Assembly: GCA_903813345.2 (NCBI GenBank)
Contig: CAIIXF020000007.1
Span: 19,147,564-19,207,563, forward strand
Direction: 5' to 3'
DNA from: Owenia fusiformis
Taxonomy: Eukaryota > Annelida > Polychaeta > Sabellida > Oweniidae
DNA: 60,000 nt
This document shows, piece after piece, positions 1-12,900 of the stretch. Under the pieces are notes generated by a model that saw only the letters and a list, made by a program, of their open reading frames with translations, was not told where the DNA came from and ran no database searches. How positions within the stretch are numbered: position 1 is the first letter of the stretch; every line of letters starts with the position of its first letter. The translations under genes were made by a program, and so were the position numbers.

Positions 1-239
1 TTTCAATCTTTTGATAAAGTAGTAATATTGATTTCATGTAACATCAAAATCAATACATTTTCCATGAATACATGTAGGATGTGGCCTCAAATTTCTAGTT
101 TTGGATCATTTTGTCATGATTTTAGCTTACTCAAATATGGCTGGGGCAAAAATTTCAAGACTTTTTGAACAACCCTCGTGTATTGTTCATCCATGATTTG
201 ATTTTCAGCTAAGTTGTAAAATTCAGACAGTCTTGTGTG

Positions 240-1850
240 TAATATGCTTAGGATTGATCAGTTATGTGTAAAATGAGAAAGAAGATTAGTTGTGTATAGA
301 TATTCAAGCTCTTGAAATAATGTTGTTGTAGATTAGTTGTGTATATTCAAGATTAGTTGTGTATATTCAAGCTCTTAAAATAATATAGTTGTAGATTAGT
401 TGTGTATAAATATTCAAGCTCTTGAATATTGTTGTATTTGATCAGTCAGATTTGTTGTGTATAGATATTCATGACCTTAAAATAATGTTGTTATAGACGA
501 GTTGTGTATTGATATTCAAGCTCTTAAATATTATTGTTATACTTGATCAGTCAGAGATTGTGCATAGACATTCATGCTCTTAAAATAATATTGTTATATT
601 TGATCAGTCAGAGATTGTGCATAGACATTCATGCACTTAAAATAATATTGTTATACTTGATCAGTCAGAGATTGTGTATATACATTTATGCTCTTAAAAT
701 AATATTGTTATACTTGATCAGTCAGAGATTGTGTATATAGATTTATGCTCTTAAAATAATATTGTTATACTTGATCAGTCAGAGATTGTGTATATACATT
801 TATGCTCTTAAAATAATATTGTTATACTTGTTCAGTCAGAGATTGTGTATAGACATTTATGCTCTTAAAGTAATATTGTTATACTTGATCAGTCAGAGAT
901 TGTGTATAGACATCTATGCTCCTAAAATAATATTGTTATACTTGATCAGTCAGAGATTGTGCATACACATTCATGCTCTTTATTATGCTCTTATAATAAT
1001 ATTGTTATACTTGATCAGTCAGAGATTGTGTATAGACATTTATGCTCTTATAATAATATTGTTATACTTGATCAGTCAGAGATTGTGTATAGACATTCAT
1101 GCACTTAAAATAATATTGTTATACTTGATCAGTCAGAGATTGTGTATATACATTTATGCTCTTAAAATAATATTGTTATACTTGATCAGTCAGAGATTGT
1201 GCATAGACATTCATGCACTTAAATAATATTGTTATACTTGATCAGTCAGAGATTGTGTATAGACATTTATGCTCTTAAAATAATATTGTTATATACTTGA
1301 TCAGTCAGAGATTGTGTATAGACATTTATGCACTTAAAATAATATTGTTATATACTTGATCAGTCAGAGATTGTGCATAGACATTCATGCACTTAAAATA
1401 ATATTGTTATATACTTGATCAGTCAGAGATTGTGTATAGACATTTATGCTCTTAAAATAATATTGTTATATACTTGATCAGTCAGAGATTGTGTATAGAC
1501 ATTTATGCACTTAAAATAATATTGTTATATACTTGATCAGTCAGAGATTGTGTATAGACATCTATGCTCTTAAAATAATATTGTTATATTTGATCAGTCA
1601 GAGATTGTGTATAGACATTTATGCTCTTAAAGTAATATTGTTATACTTGATCAGTCAGAGATTGTGTATATACATGTACATTCATGCTCTTAAAATAATA
1701 TTGTTATATTTGATCAGTCAGAGATTGTGTATAGACATCTATGCTCTTAAAATAATATTGTTATATTTGATCAGTCAGAGATTGTGTATAGACATTTATC
1801 CTCTTAAAATAATATTGTTTTACTTGATCAGCCAGACTAACATTTTTTAG
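240..1850. repeat. 57-bp minisatellite array
   Basis: About two dozen head-to-tail copies of a roughly 57-bp AT-rich unit containing TTGATCAGTCAGAGATTGTG. Units start for example at 544, 601, 658, 715 and 772. From about 1240 many units are 59 bp because of a TA insertion, and the units before 540 are degenerate. Because 57 is 19 codons, long repetitive open frames appear in the array; they are by-products of the period and not genes. Bases 1-240 hold nothing recognisable. Confidence 0.95.
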
Positions 1851-2187
1851 TATAATTTATGTATTAAATATTTTACCTATTTTAAAAATCATACCTCAAT
1901 GTAACATTCAAAACACATGTAACAGATCGTAACATGATTGCTATTCCCAATTTTGACATTTTGCCATGATTACATGTATGTCTTTGAAGATTATAACCTG
2001 CAGAAGTATAATTACATCTTCTATTTTAATTACCCATATCTTGGATCGTGGTGCATTTGCAATATGACATGACACATTGTGTCCATGATAATAATTATTG
2101 TGCTGTTTTGAATATTGGTTCAAGGCTATCATGTTGCTTATGTTCATGTATGTTGTTATCCCACTGAACAATTAGTTCACAGCCCTT

Positions 2188-2536
2188 CCATCAGTCCATC
2201 CATCCATCCATCCATCCATCCATCCACCCATCCATCCACCCATACATCCATCCATCTATCCATCCATCCATCCATCCACCCATCCATCCACCCATACATC
2301 CATCTATCCATTCATCCATCCATCCATCCATCCATTCATCCATCCATCTATCCATCCATCCATCCATCCATCTATCCATCCATCCATCCATCCATCCATC
2401 CACCCATCCATCCATCCACCCATACATCCATCTATCCATTCATCCATCCATTCATCCATCCATCTATCCATCCACCCATCCATCCACCCATCCATTCATT
2501 CATCCATCCATCCATCCACCCATACATCAATCCATT
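2188..2536. repeat. CATC tetranucleotide microsatellite
   Basis: About 350 bp of (CATC)n interrupted by CACC, TATC, TACA and TTCATC variants. The interruptions recur in blocks, which suggests expansion of larger composite units as well as single-repeat slippage. Open frames on both strands (Ser/Ile/His/Pro or Trp/Met/Asp/Gly) are repeat artefacts. The spacer 1851-2187 has no feature I can support. Confidence 0.97.
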
Positions 2537-2569
2537 ATAGGCTGTTTAATTGTCTTTCAGGCATTGGAC

Positions 2570-3420
2570 CTTGAGAAGGAATTTCTAACATGGTTTCACA
2601 TCATGTCATTTGTATAGATTTTCGAGGGGTGGGCAGAAACTTGATGAAAACATTTTTTGTCAAAAGAGTAATTCACAACAGAACATGAAATTTAAAAGTA
2701 AAACATAATGTTTTTATTACATTATATCACCAAAAGAAATTACAAATGTCAAAAATGACAAAACTAATGCAATTGATATACAATTCTGACTGATAACAGC
2801 ATGTGTCCAATGTTATAATGTGGAAAATGAAGATTGAAGAATATCATGAATATCATGTATTATATAATATCAATTTGAAATAATGGTTTACCATGTTCCC
2901 TTTGATTATTGTACAGTCATATATACCCAATAGACATGGTATATGTTTTTTGTTTATGTAACTTGCATCCTGTATGATACCGTAGAACTGGAATCTTTTC
3001 ATGATTCAAATCACATTAGGCAAAACTATTTATCATTAAATAAAATGATTTGATAGTACTAATAAGTATAATATCTGACTGAAACCAGCTTTTAAGTCAT
3101 CATTTAGACTATTAAAATCAGGCAATATCACATAGTCATACAGTTTGCATTTCAATATGTATGATATCTGACTGAATTTATAAGCATTATATATATTTTT
3201 GCAGTATATTTTTAGAGTGTATTTTAATGTGGTAATCTAAAGTAGAATACAGTGTATATGTGTATATTATAGACAATATGTTTCAGGAATATACACTGAT
3301 GTACAAAAATGTATAATAGATTATAGATTTGATAACCAAAGCTGAGTAAATATAAATATTCTTAAAAATAATGGTATAATAAGCCTTGTTCCATTATTTG
3401 AATTAGAAGATGTAAGCGCT
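2570..3420 (-). repeat. duplicated 3' flank of laccase copy A
   Basis: This region downstream of copy A is clearly similar, in the same order and orientation, to 29440-30290 downstream of copy B. It shares an AATAAA on the minus strand and blocks such as the CTGACTGAATTTATAAGC stretch. It probably holds part of the 3' untranslated region. It shows that the tandem duplication unit extends beyond the stop codon. Confidence 0.8.
2713..2718 (-). promoter_or_regulatory. candidate poly(A) signal, copy A
   Basis: AATAAA on the minus strand about 1.05 kb after the stop codon of copy A, conserved in the equivalent position after copy B (29581-29586). Use is inferred from conservation only. In DNA this AT-rich the hexamer is expected often. 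Confidence 0.3.
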
Positions 3421-3763
3421 CTATTGAATATTTTAGTAATATTACACCAAGAAAATATTAAAATACAATATCAAAAGTCAGGGCCTTGGGCTTAAGGTGA
3501 CTGCTGGTCATCATCATGTTATATACGGATAATCATTTGGAATGGTGCATAATGTAATATTTGCATATTTGCAAGATATAAATAAAAAATGTACAAAAAA
3601 CATTTGCAATGGTGTCAAATGCAATTTTGAACTTTTGCTCCAAAGCAAGTCTCGTAATATCTTTGTAAAGTGAATACAACATCTGCCCATTGTGATTGCA
3701 TGATAGTAGATATCATCCATGGTAATATTTTTAGGACCAGTAATTTGGTCTATCAAAAACATG

Positions 3764-3945
3764 TCATCCAGAACTTGTATCATCTGATGGAATCCTTTGA
3801 TAACCTTGTTTTTTGTTCTTCCTGATAGACACTGTATATATGATACATAAGACAAGAAAGGCAGAGACAGTCCCTAATGCTACCACAAGAACTTCATTGT
3901 ACTGCTTAGCATTTTCAAAATCTTCTTGAGTTGTGTCTGTTTGTC
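3764..3945 (-). CDS. copy A last exon: transmembrane helix and shortened tail
   Basis: Encodes residues 711-770: an acidic linker, a hydrophobic helix, a lysine-rich stop-transfer stretch (RKNKKQ), then GYQRIPSDDTSSG and TGA. The copy B exon continues 17 residues further (SSRQHAV... to YYHE). The DNA homologous to that extension lies just past the TGA here, with a 3-bp deletion and a further in-frame stop. The A tail therefore looks shortened by mutation and not by alternative splicing. Confidence 0.85.
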
Positions 3946-6900
3946 CTATAAGTATAACACATATACATGTATGTGCATGATAGTATAGATGCAATATAGT
4001 ATAAGAATAGGATTGGTATACTGATTAGCCCATAGTCATAAGAAATGGGTGAAACTATCATTGCATTCATTTAACTATATTTGGCCATAGGTCATACTAT
4101 ACTTTACTTATAGGTTATGTACTTGATTATCTAGAAATGGACAATATAGTGCAAGTGGTACGCATTTATTTGATTATTTTTACAATACAAATGTCATTTA
4201 AACTGGCAGGTTCTGTTTATACTGATATATTCCATCAGAACACTAGACAATGAGATGTATTTGCCAAGGCATCTTGATATTAGTCCTCAATATGTTAACA
4301 CAGGTGCCTAAAGGGGAATTATAAAAGAACAGAATTTAGAAAAAGGAAAATACCCTAAACTATCTCATACTATGATATAATATGGTTAAAAGAAATCCGT
4401 TAGACTATCATATCTACCATAATCTGACATACCTGGGGGTCTAGGATTAGCCATCAGCTCATTGAATGTATCTTCAGAGAAACTAAAATCTCCACACCTT
4501 TGCATACCAGGTGGGGCAGCATTCATGTCTGATATGGCTCCTTCTTTAAAGATCATCCCCATTCCCTCGTCATTGTGAAATTCAATGTGGCAGTGAGAAT
4601 ACCAGAAACCTGAATTCAGATAGAGTTGTTTCTTTGATTGTTGTTTTACAAAGTAGTGTTTTATTTACATATTTTGTTCTGACTTCTTTTGTTGGTTTAA
4701 TGAGTTGATGTGGTTCACTGGGCTTTGTACCTATTTGTTAACTGGCAGGCATTAGGTGTATGCAAATTCAAATATTTTAAACTAACTAAAATGGTCATAA
4801 GTCTTTTATTACTGCCAGGTATTTGTGTGACCATTAGTCACTGCACAAGCTAAATCCTACCTGGATTGTCTGCTTTGAATCTGACCACGACATATCCCCC
4901 CGCAGGTACAAGAACAGTATCTTTACGAGGGGCCCCTTGATTCACAATGCCAGGGATGTTTCCATTATACCAGCTTGAGTTCCTCCACCTTGTATCATCG
5001 TGACATAAACCCGATGGACACTCAAAGTCACTATTCTGATGCAAGTATTTCCCAGTCATATTATTATATTGTGGCCATCCTACTTTGATCACTTGAAAGC
5101 TATGGCCATGGATGTGGATTGGATGTGAATTTCCATTAAGAACTCCATCTGCAATTAAAAAGTAGCATTTCATAGTGTCAGAAATACCTAAATTAAGAAA
5201 TGATTTAAATAAAGAGTGAGAATGACATTGTTACAGATGTGAAGGGTCGTAGTTCTATTTTGCATTAAGCTTTTGACAATATTTATGTCTCACAATTTCT
5301 AAATAAACTACCTTATTTTCTCTACTTTGTCCATGAAAAATGACACAAAATGAATAACAGTATTAAAGGGCAGCTATCATTCTCACAACCTAAAATATTT
5401 TTAATTCAAAATGATATGTAAATTTATCAAATAGACTTGGAAAAACCTTGTGTTCTGTAATTATTGAAGCTTGAAATGGAATTCCTGTAAATACTAGTAT
5501 TAGTGAATAATTGCTGAGTTTTAATCATGACATACATATAAAATTGTGACATGATGGAAAAAAGATGAACTGCTCCTTAACTTCTGACTTACTGGCTGGT
5601 GGTGATATTGTAGTGATAAGAACTAATTGTATAGTGTTTCCCAGAGGAAGCTCCACCATGTGGGTACATTCTTCTACATCAGGATTTGTTTCTCCTAGTT
5701 TACAAATTTCATGTCTCGAATCAACTGATTGCGGGTACACCTGAAGAATAAAAGCATATTATTATCATCTTGTCAGACATATACATGTATATTGCAATAT
5801 TGTAGTCTTGCCTCATAATCAGCTGTCTATTTCCTTGGTATATCTTTTTCAAATAAATTCTATTTATAATCCTTACATAAAAAAGACTTTCAATTGGTTT
5901 TGTATAATATTATTGATGTTTATATGTGAGAATGTAATGTAATATGACGGTATAATTAACCCTGCGACTTATAATGTTAAACAAAGTCGCCTTTTTGGAA
6001 ATTTTCTTTTTACATATATTATTGTTGTATTAAATAAAACATGATAAATAAAAAAAAAATAAAAAAAATATGACGGTCTTGGTAATAGAACTACCAATTG
6101 CATTGCATGCCATTTATGACATCATCAAAGGAATTACCTGGGGTGGCCTAATAAATGGTTGATGTCTTCTGCCATTCACTGTAGGAACCCACTGGCCTAA
6201 GACATCAAAGCCAGAGAAATGATAATTCAAAAACATTTCAGTGAAATGTTCAGGATCTGAGTTGTGAGTGGGTTCCATCAGAGGAGATCTTAGATCTGTG
6301 AGAGGAATACACAATGTATTTTCTTCCACAGGGTAAAACCTAGAGCAAATGATAAAATACTGAGATGAAAAGAAGGTTGAAAATTGTTTTAAACTTAATA
6401 CAGTATATATATATTGGTATAAACATTTTCTGAAATGTTCTTAATGTGACTCTATGACTCAGACATACACACGTAAACAGGTGAGAGACTGATATGACAC
6501 TAAAATGAGCCAATAAATATAATATAATATTTATATACCTATATGGGCAGTTTAAAACAAGGCATGGTTTTTCAGCTGTACACTTGTTTCTGCTCTCAAG
6601 GCATATTTTATTGGTCTTGTCTGGTTTGACATTTTGATATCTCAGTAATGCATGCATCTTTCCTGGTTTGATCCTCTGAAAACATATCTATTTTAAGTAA
6701 TTGGCAACTTGTAGGGACAAAAATTACATAGTGGTTTCCCATTTCCTTTTACCTGACTGGTTGTTTGTTATAGTTGTCTGTAAGCAGGGTGTCTCTTTGC
6801 GTTTTTTAACACCATAGCAAAGGTTGAACTTTTAAAGGATTGGTATCGATATGGCGAACTGAATTCAACATTCTTTTTCTCTTAACCAATTATTGAAAAC

Positions 6901-9900
6901 ATTCTGTAAAAAACACGGTCCTTTATGTAATGGTCACTGATTGACAACAATTTAATGCGAAAATTATTTAAATATATTTTTATAACTTGCAATTGTTTTT
7001 TGTTCCTTTATTCCAATTCTTGAGAATGAAATAAAATATCTTTCTGGCCCTTTTTGGAACAAAATAGCATATACAACATTTTCTTAGACCTCTCAATATT
7101 ATAGTTATACAAAGGAAAATTTGGTTAATTTAACAAAAAGTTTCAAAAAATCAACCCCCCCCCAAAAAAAAAAAATAGATAACATTAAAGTGAACCTTTT
7201 ATTTCATTAGCAAGATACTTTTTTAAATCAACCAAACTTTCCTTTGTATAATTACAATATTGAGAGACCTAAACATGTTGTGTATATATCGTTTTGTTCC
7301 TATGAGATTCGGATTGATATTTCTATTTTCATTCTGAACATATGATACCAAGAACAAAAGATGTGTTTTCTAAAACTATATAGAGAAAGGTATATTAATT
7401 TTTTTTCAAATTAAACTGTTGCAATTCAAAAGATGATCACAAGATTGATGATGTGTAAAATTTTCAGAATTTTCTTTCTGATGACTGGTTTAATAGAATC
7501 ATGCGATCCATATTGAGGCTTTGTATAAAAAACCTCCTACCTCATACCCACCTACCTACGTACGTTGGGCATGATACAGTCTTTGAAGGGTTCAATTTTA
7601 AAGATCTTAGTTTATTAAGTCCTAGTTTATGATGAATTATAGATGCATTTGTAACGACCCTTGGTAGCAAGTTGTAACTACAGCCCAGCTGGGTTTGATT
7701 TAGCACACTTTCTTTCAATTTTTTTATCTGGCTTGTTGGACCTATGCTCGCGGTCGTTAATTAGTTATTCCCCTGGGGCACCCTCGGGTCATTGGACATT
7801 ACTATGCACCTATATGCTTTCATTTATGGATCTGTCATCCGTCTAGTCATAAAATAAAGCTGGAATTGTAGAAATGTTAATAATTAGAGCTATTTTGAGA
7901 TTTAAAAATCTTTAAAATTGAACCCTGTAATGACTGTATCATGTCCCACATAGGTGGGTGGATGGGTGTGAGGTAGGAGGCTTTTTATTCAAAGCCCCAT
8001 ATCGATACCAATCCTCTAATATAACTTTTATTGTATCATTAGATAACTATATTAGTCGCAACTACTCTCTAGAACACTTTAGGACATACTATTTTAATTA
8101 ACAAGGTGTCATATCTAATGTGCCACTTAAATGTTTTAGCATATTAAAAAATGCTGCACCCTAAGTGACATCACCCTAAGTTGTCAATCTCTTCTTAATA
8201 TGTTAAATTTAACCAATTAAACAAACCAATTTTGACTGACTGTCTACAGCGTTGAAAAGGAGAATATATTATGTTTTAAATATTATTGAAAGTTTTTAAA
8301 ATGCATTATTGTCTGATTCAATGCATGGATGAGTTAATTTCTCGCTTATTTATCAACCAGTTTTGCACTTTTTCTTCTTTTTTAGACAAAAATATGTGAG
8401 GATGAATGCTATGCATTGTTGTGAATAATCGCTTATCAAAAGATATTTGTGAGCTCTCAAATTTAGTTTTTGATAAATTCACAATTTTTGAACAATAAGT
8501 CTTTCAAAAACCACTTTTTCAAATTAAATAAAGTTTCACATAGCACATTTTGATAGCATTGGATATGAAGATGAACAACATTTCATCATGATTTGTAAGA
8601 AAAACACTACAGAAAGAAAACTTTTGTTTGAAACCCTTACACAATTTAATTTTGTAGGCAGTTCTGACATTATTTTTAAAAAACTGATGTCTCACAAAAA
8701 TTCTTATGTAATTTTACATTTAGCAAAGTTCATCTATCATTCACTCAAAAAATTGGATTAATGTGTCAATGATACATCACACTGATATTTCAATTTGTAT
8801 CTGTATTTTACAATTATCTTGTATTTTTGTATTTTACATTTGATGATGTATATATAACTTTTATTGACATATTAATTGTATCATAACATGATTACATTAG
8901 TCATAAACTACTCACTAAAACTACTATCTACTACTAAACTACTTACTAAAACTACATCTTTATAAAAATATACATGATTTGATATATTTACAGAAAGCAT
9001 ACAAGAAAGGCAAAATATTTTAAAGTGTGATGCACAAATTTTGCTGATTATTCTAAATTGCTAAATGAATGGTATATAAATTTACCAAGATGTCGTTGGA
9101 AGATGATATTATCATTAGAAATTATATTTATAAATAAAACGTTACTATTCAAGTCAAATGTTGGTAATATTTCAGAAATTTTACTGAAAAAAATTTGCCT
9201 GTGTTGAGAATGCTTTGTACAATTTATGATAAAATGAAATTCATCCTCCACACATTTACATATAGGTTTGGGTTTTATGTGTCTTCCAGATTCTATTTTT
9301 AGCCGATGTGAACTTAACCTAAATCTACCTATTGCTAATCTATATTTTTTATTATCTAGTTTCAAATATGGTTCTAATTCAAAATCTTTCTTAAATAGCT
9401 TATATGTTCTTAATATAGGATATTGTAGAATATCATTTCTCCAATTATTTATAAATGCATTCTTTAGTTTCTTGTCAACCAAGTTTACTAAGTTGTCTGT
9501 ATTTTGACTTTGGTCATCCCAATACTCTGTTAGTTCACATTTGTGAAGAATATCATAAACTTTTCCAGACCATGATTTAAACCCTAATTCATGTTTTTCT
9601 TGACCATATAAATAAGCTTGATTTAGAATATTAGATTCTGGTAGTTTTATAAGTCTTAACCAGTATTTTATCAAAGATAATTCAATTTTGATGGATAAGG
9701 GAAATCTACCGAGGTCACCATATACTGCAGGATTAGCTGTTTGAGTTTTGACTCTTAGAATAGATTTTAAAAAGGACAAATGCAATGTTTCAATAGATTT
9801 CATCTGTTTCTTATCATACCAAATCTCACATCCATAACAAAGTATTGGACTGACTAATGAATCAAAAAGGTGAAGAGCAACATCGGGTGGTACATCATTG

Positions 9901-12900
9901 AATTTTTTATACTGTTATTTGATTTTGAATATTGCCTTTCGTGATTGTTCTTTAAGATAAGCAGTGTTAATATCAAATTTATTGCTATCAGTAAGAATAA
10001 CACCGAGATATTTATATTTATTTACACGTTCAATTTCTTGATTATTAAAAGTGAAAGGATCTGAATATTTAGAGTTAAAAATCAGGACCTTTGTCTTAAG
10101 GGTGTTGACTATAAGTCTATTAATTTTACAGAAAGCAAAAAGTGAATCTTATAACAACTGAAGTCCATTGTGTGATTCTGAAACTAGTACAAGATCATCT
10201 GCCCATAGTAGATGATTAAAATTGGCATCATTCAAAGTAACACCACATCTGGGTGGTAATATTTCATTTAAATCATCTATGAAATGATTGAATAAAAATG
10301 TACTTAAAACACTTCCTTGTAAAACTCCTATTTCAGTGTCAAAAGTTTCCGTGACTCCATTTTCTAACTTGAGACATGACTTAGATTTAGAGTACATGCT
10401 CTCTATAATCTTGTACATTTTAGTCTGTGGATGAATTCCAGATTTACATAGTTTATATAACAGTACCGAGCGATCTATGTAATCAAACGCCTTCCTAAAG
10501 TCGTAATTAGAATTGTATTTTACTACAACTTTATTTTTTTATTCAGTAGTTAGTTTAGTCTTAGGTCAATTCTGTAGATTGTAGTTATTAGTTTCTTTTT
10601 TTAGTGACTAATATGTCATTGTGGTTTTTAGCTTTATTATATGGGGGCTTTGACATAGTGCTTTGGAATGTCGAGGGCTTAATTGGGAGCTAGATCTGCT
10701 GATTATGCTTTCCGTGCATTGTACAGTTTTTATTGTCTTGCAAATAAGGAAAACATATGTATTTGAGAAATTATTAAGAATATTTGTTATCTCAATGAGG
10801 TTATATTCAGATATTGTTCCATATTATTTAGACTGAAAACATACCTTGCCATTTTTTTCTCTCTCTAGCGTTTCGAATCGTACACAATATACTCCAGTAC
10901 CAAGTGGATCAGTTGCATTGATCCAGAAATCATATCTTTCGCCGCCATATATAATGACGGACTCTACTGTCATTGTATTCACATGGTTACCGTCAGTAGC
11001 AATAATATGAAGAGGATGATGGTCAATGGACACTCTGAAGGCAAAATGCATCGCTGCATTCACTAGGCGGAATCGCATCGCAACTCCATTGGGTGTTGGA
11101 TTTTCCACAAAAAATGTTTCAGTTGGTAGACCTTCATTGATATTATTGCCAGGTTGGGTGATGTGCAGGCTACCTGAAATAGTAATACGAGTCTTTCAAA
11201 ACATATGACCATTTTGGCAAGAATGACTTTGAAAAAACATGATGTACATAGAATTGAGAATTGACCATTCTGACATGTGTGACTTTAAAATCATATGATG
11301 TACACAGAGTGGAAAATTTAACATTTTAAAAACATATAAGTACATAGGGTGCAGAATTGACCATTTTTACAGGAATGACTTTGAAAACACATGATGTACA
11401 TAGAATTGAGAATTGACCATTCTAGCAAGTGAGACTTCAAAATCATATGATGTACACAGAGCGGTGAATTAACCATTTTAAAAACATATGATGTACATAC
11501 ATGTAGCGTGCAATTTTTGACAAGAATGTCTTTGAAAAAACATGATGTATATAGAATTGAGAATTGACCATTCTGGCAAATGTGACTTTAAAATCATATG
11601 ATGTACACAGAGTGGAAAATCAACCATTTTAAAAACATGATGTACATAGGGTGCAGAATTGACTTTGAAAACACATGATGTACATAGAATTGGGAAATAA
11701 TAATGTTCAGTGAAATTTTTATGTGATGTGAGCTCATGATAAAAATGGAAAACTTGATATGGAAATTAAAGAGAGAATCAGATAGCGAGCAGGCTTAACA
11801 AAAAATTGTTTCAGTTTTAGAATATTTTTGGTTCATGTCATTCCTTGTCATGTCTATTTTCTAAAAATCACAAAAGTGCATACTTTATTCTAGAAAAACT
11901 AAAGATTTTTACAATAATGTATTATTTTTCTATAAGAATGGTTACCATTCTTATTATTTGGGAGAGTTTAAACATTTTTCACTCATTTTTGGACTTTGAA
12001 TCATTAATAACTTCACCAATTTATAACATATTGTGAATCTTTTGGGAGATATTGTATTTGATATTGTAAGGAATAGATTGGTAGGTCAATTATACATGTT
12101 GCTTGTAATTTTGTCACCCCCTATAGATCAGATTCTGCCTTTATAAGCCTTTTATGATATAATATAATATTTTATAATAAACATATAATATAATATAGTA
12201 AAATCCATATATTTAAAATAAATCAAAATAAAATTACAGCAAGAAAGATCCAAACCGTTTCTTGTTTATGAGTGTACATATTATTAATACTCAATATATG
12301 AGGATTAATGAATAAAAGAAAGAAAAAAGAAGAGGTATAGCAAAAGAGTAAAAAGAAAGATAGATATCAATTGATGAATCAATGAAATCAATAAAATAAT
12401 CAATAGATAAATCACATGTATTATGATCGATGTTAAAGAGTTTAGGCCTAAGATGATTGTAGTACTTGTTGTAGCATACCTTTCCCATTTATTATCCCTG
12501 CCTCAAATGGCAGGACACCTGCATCTGAACCATCTACCTGTTTGGAGGAATTGAAGCAGTGTGGATTGTCAAATCCAGTTGCAAAGCTAGAAACAAAAGA
12601 GAAATCTTTTTCATTTTGCAAAAATTAATGATTTGTGAACATTTTTTAAATATATAATTAGTATTTATTACAATCCATTTCTCTCTGGATGTGACAGCTC
12701 TAACCATTATCTACTACTTATATTTAGTAAAACATCGGAAAATGTTTACAAAGGTTTTTGATGATTAAGAAAAGTGCTCATTCCATATTGAGTGTCATTT
12801 TTTAAGATTTCAAACAGGAAGTGATGTCATCAACTCAAGTTTCCACAATACATAAGACAATAAAGTATTGAAGAGTAAATCATTTGAATGTTCTCTTTGA

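Noticed and set aside
534-1850. Long open frames of a repeated 19-residue peptide
   Set aside because: They follow from a 57-bp tandem repeat (a multiple of three). There is no start context, no codon bias and no partner exons.
2115-2540. Ser/Ile/His/Pro and Trp/Met/Asp repeat proteins on both strands
   Set aside because: Translations of a (CATC)n microsatellite.
9268-9507. Plus-strand 79-codon frame
   Set aside because: Antisense shadow of the LINE reverse transcriptase relic.
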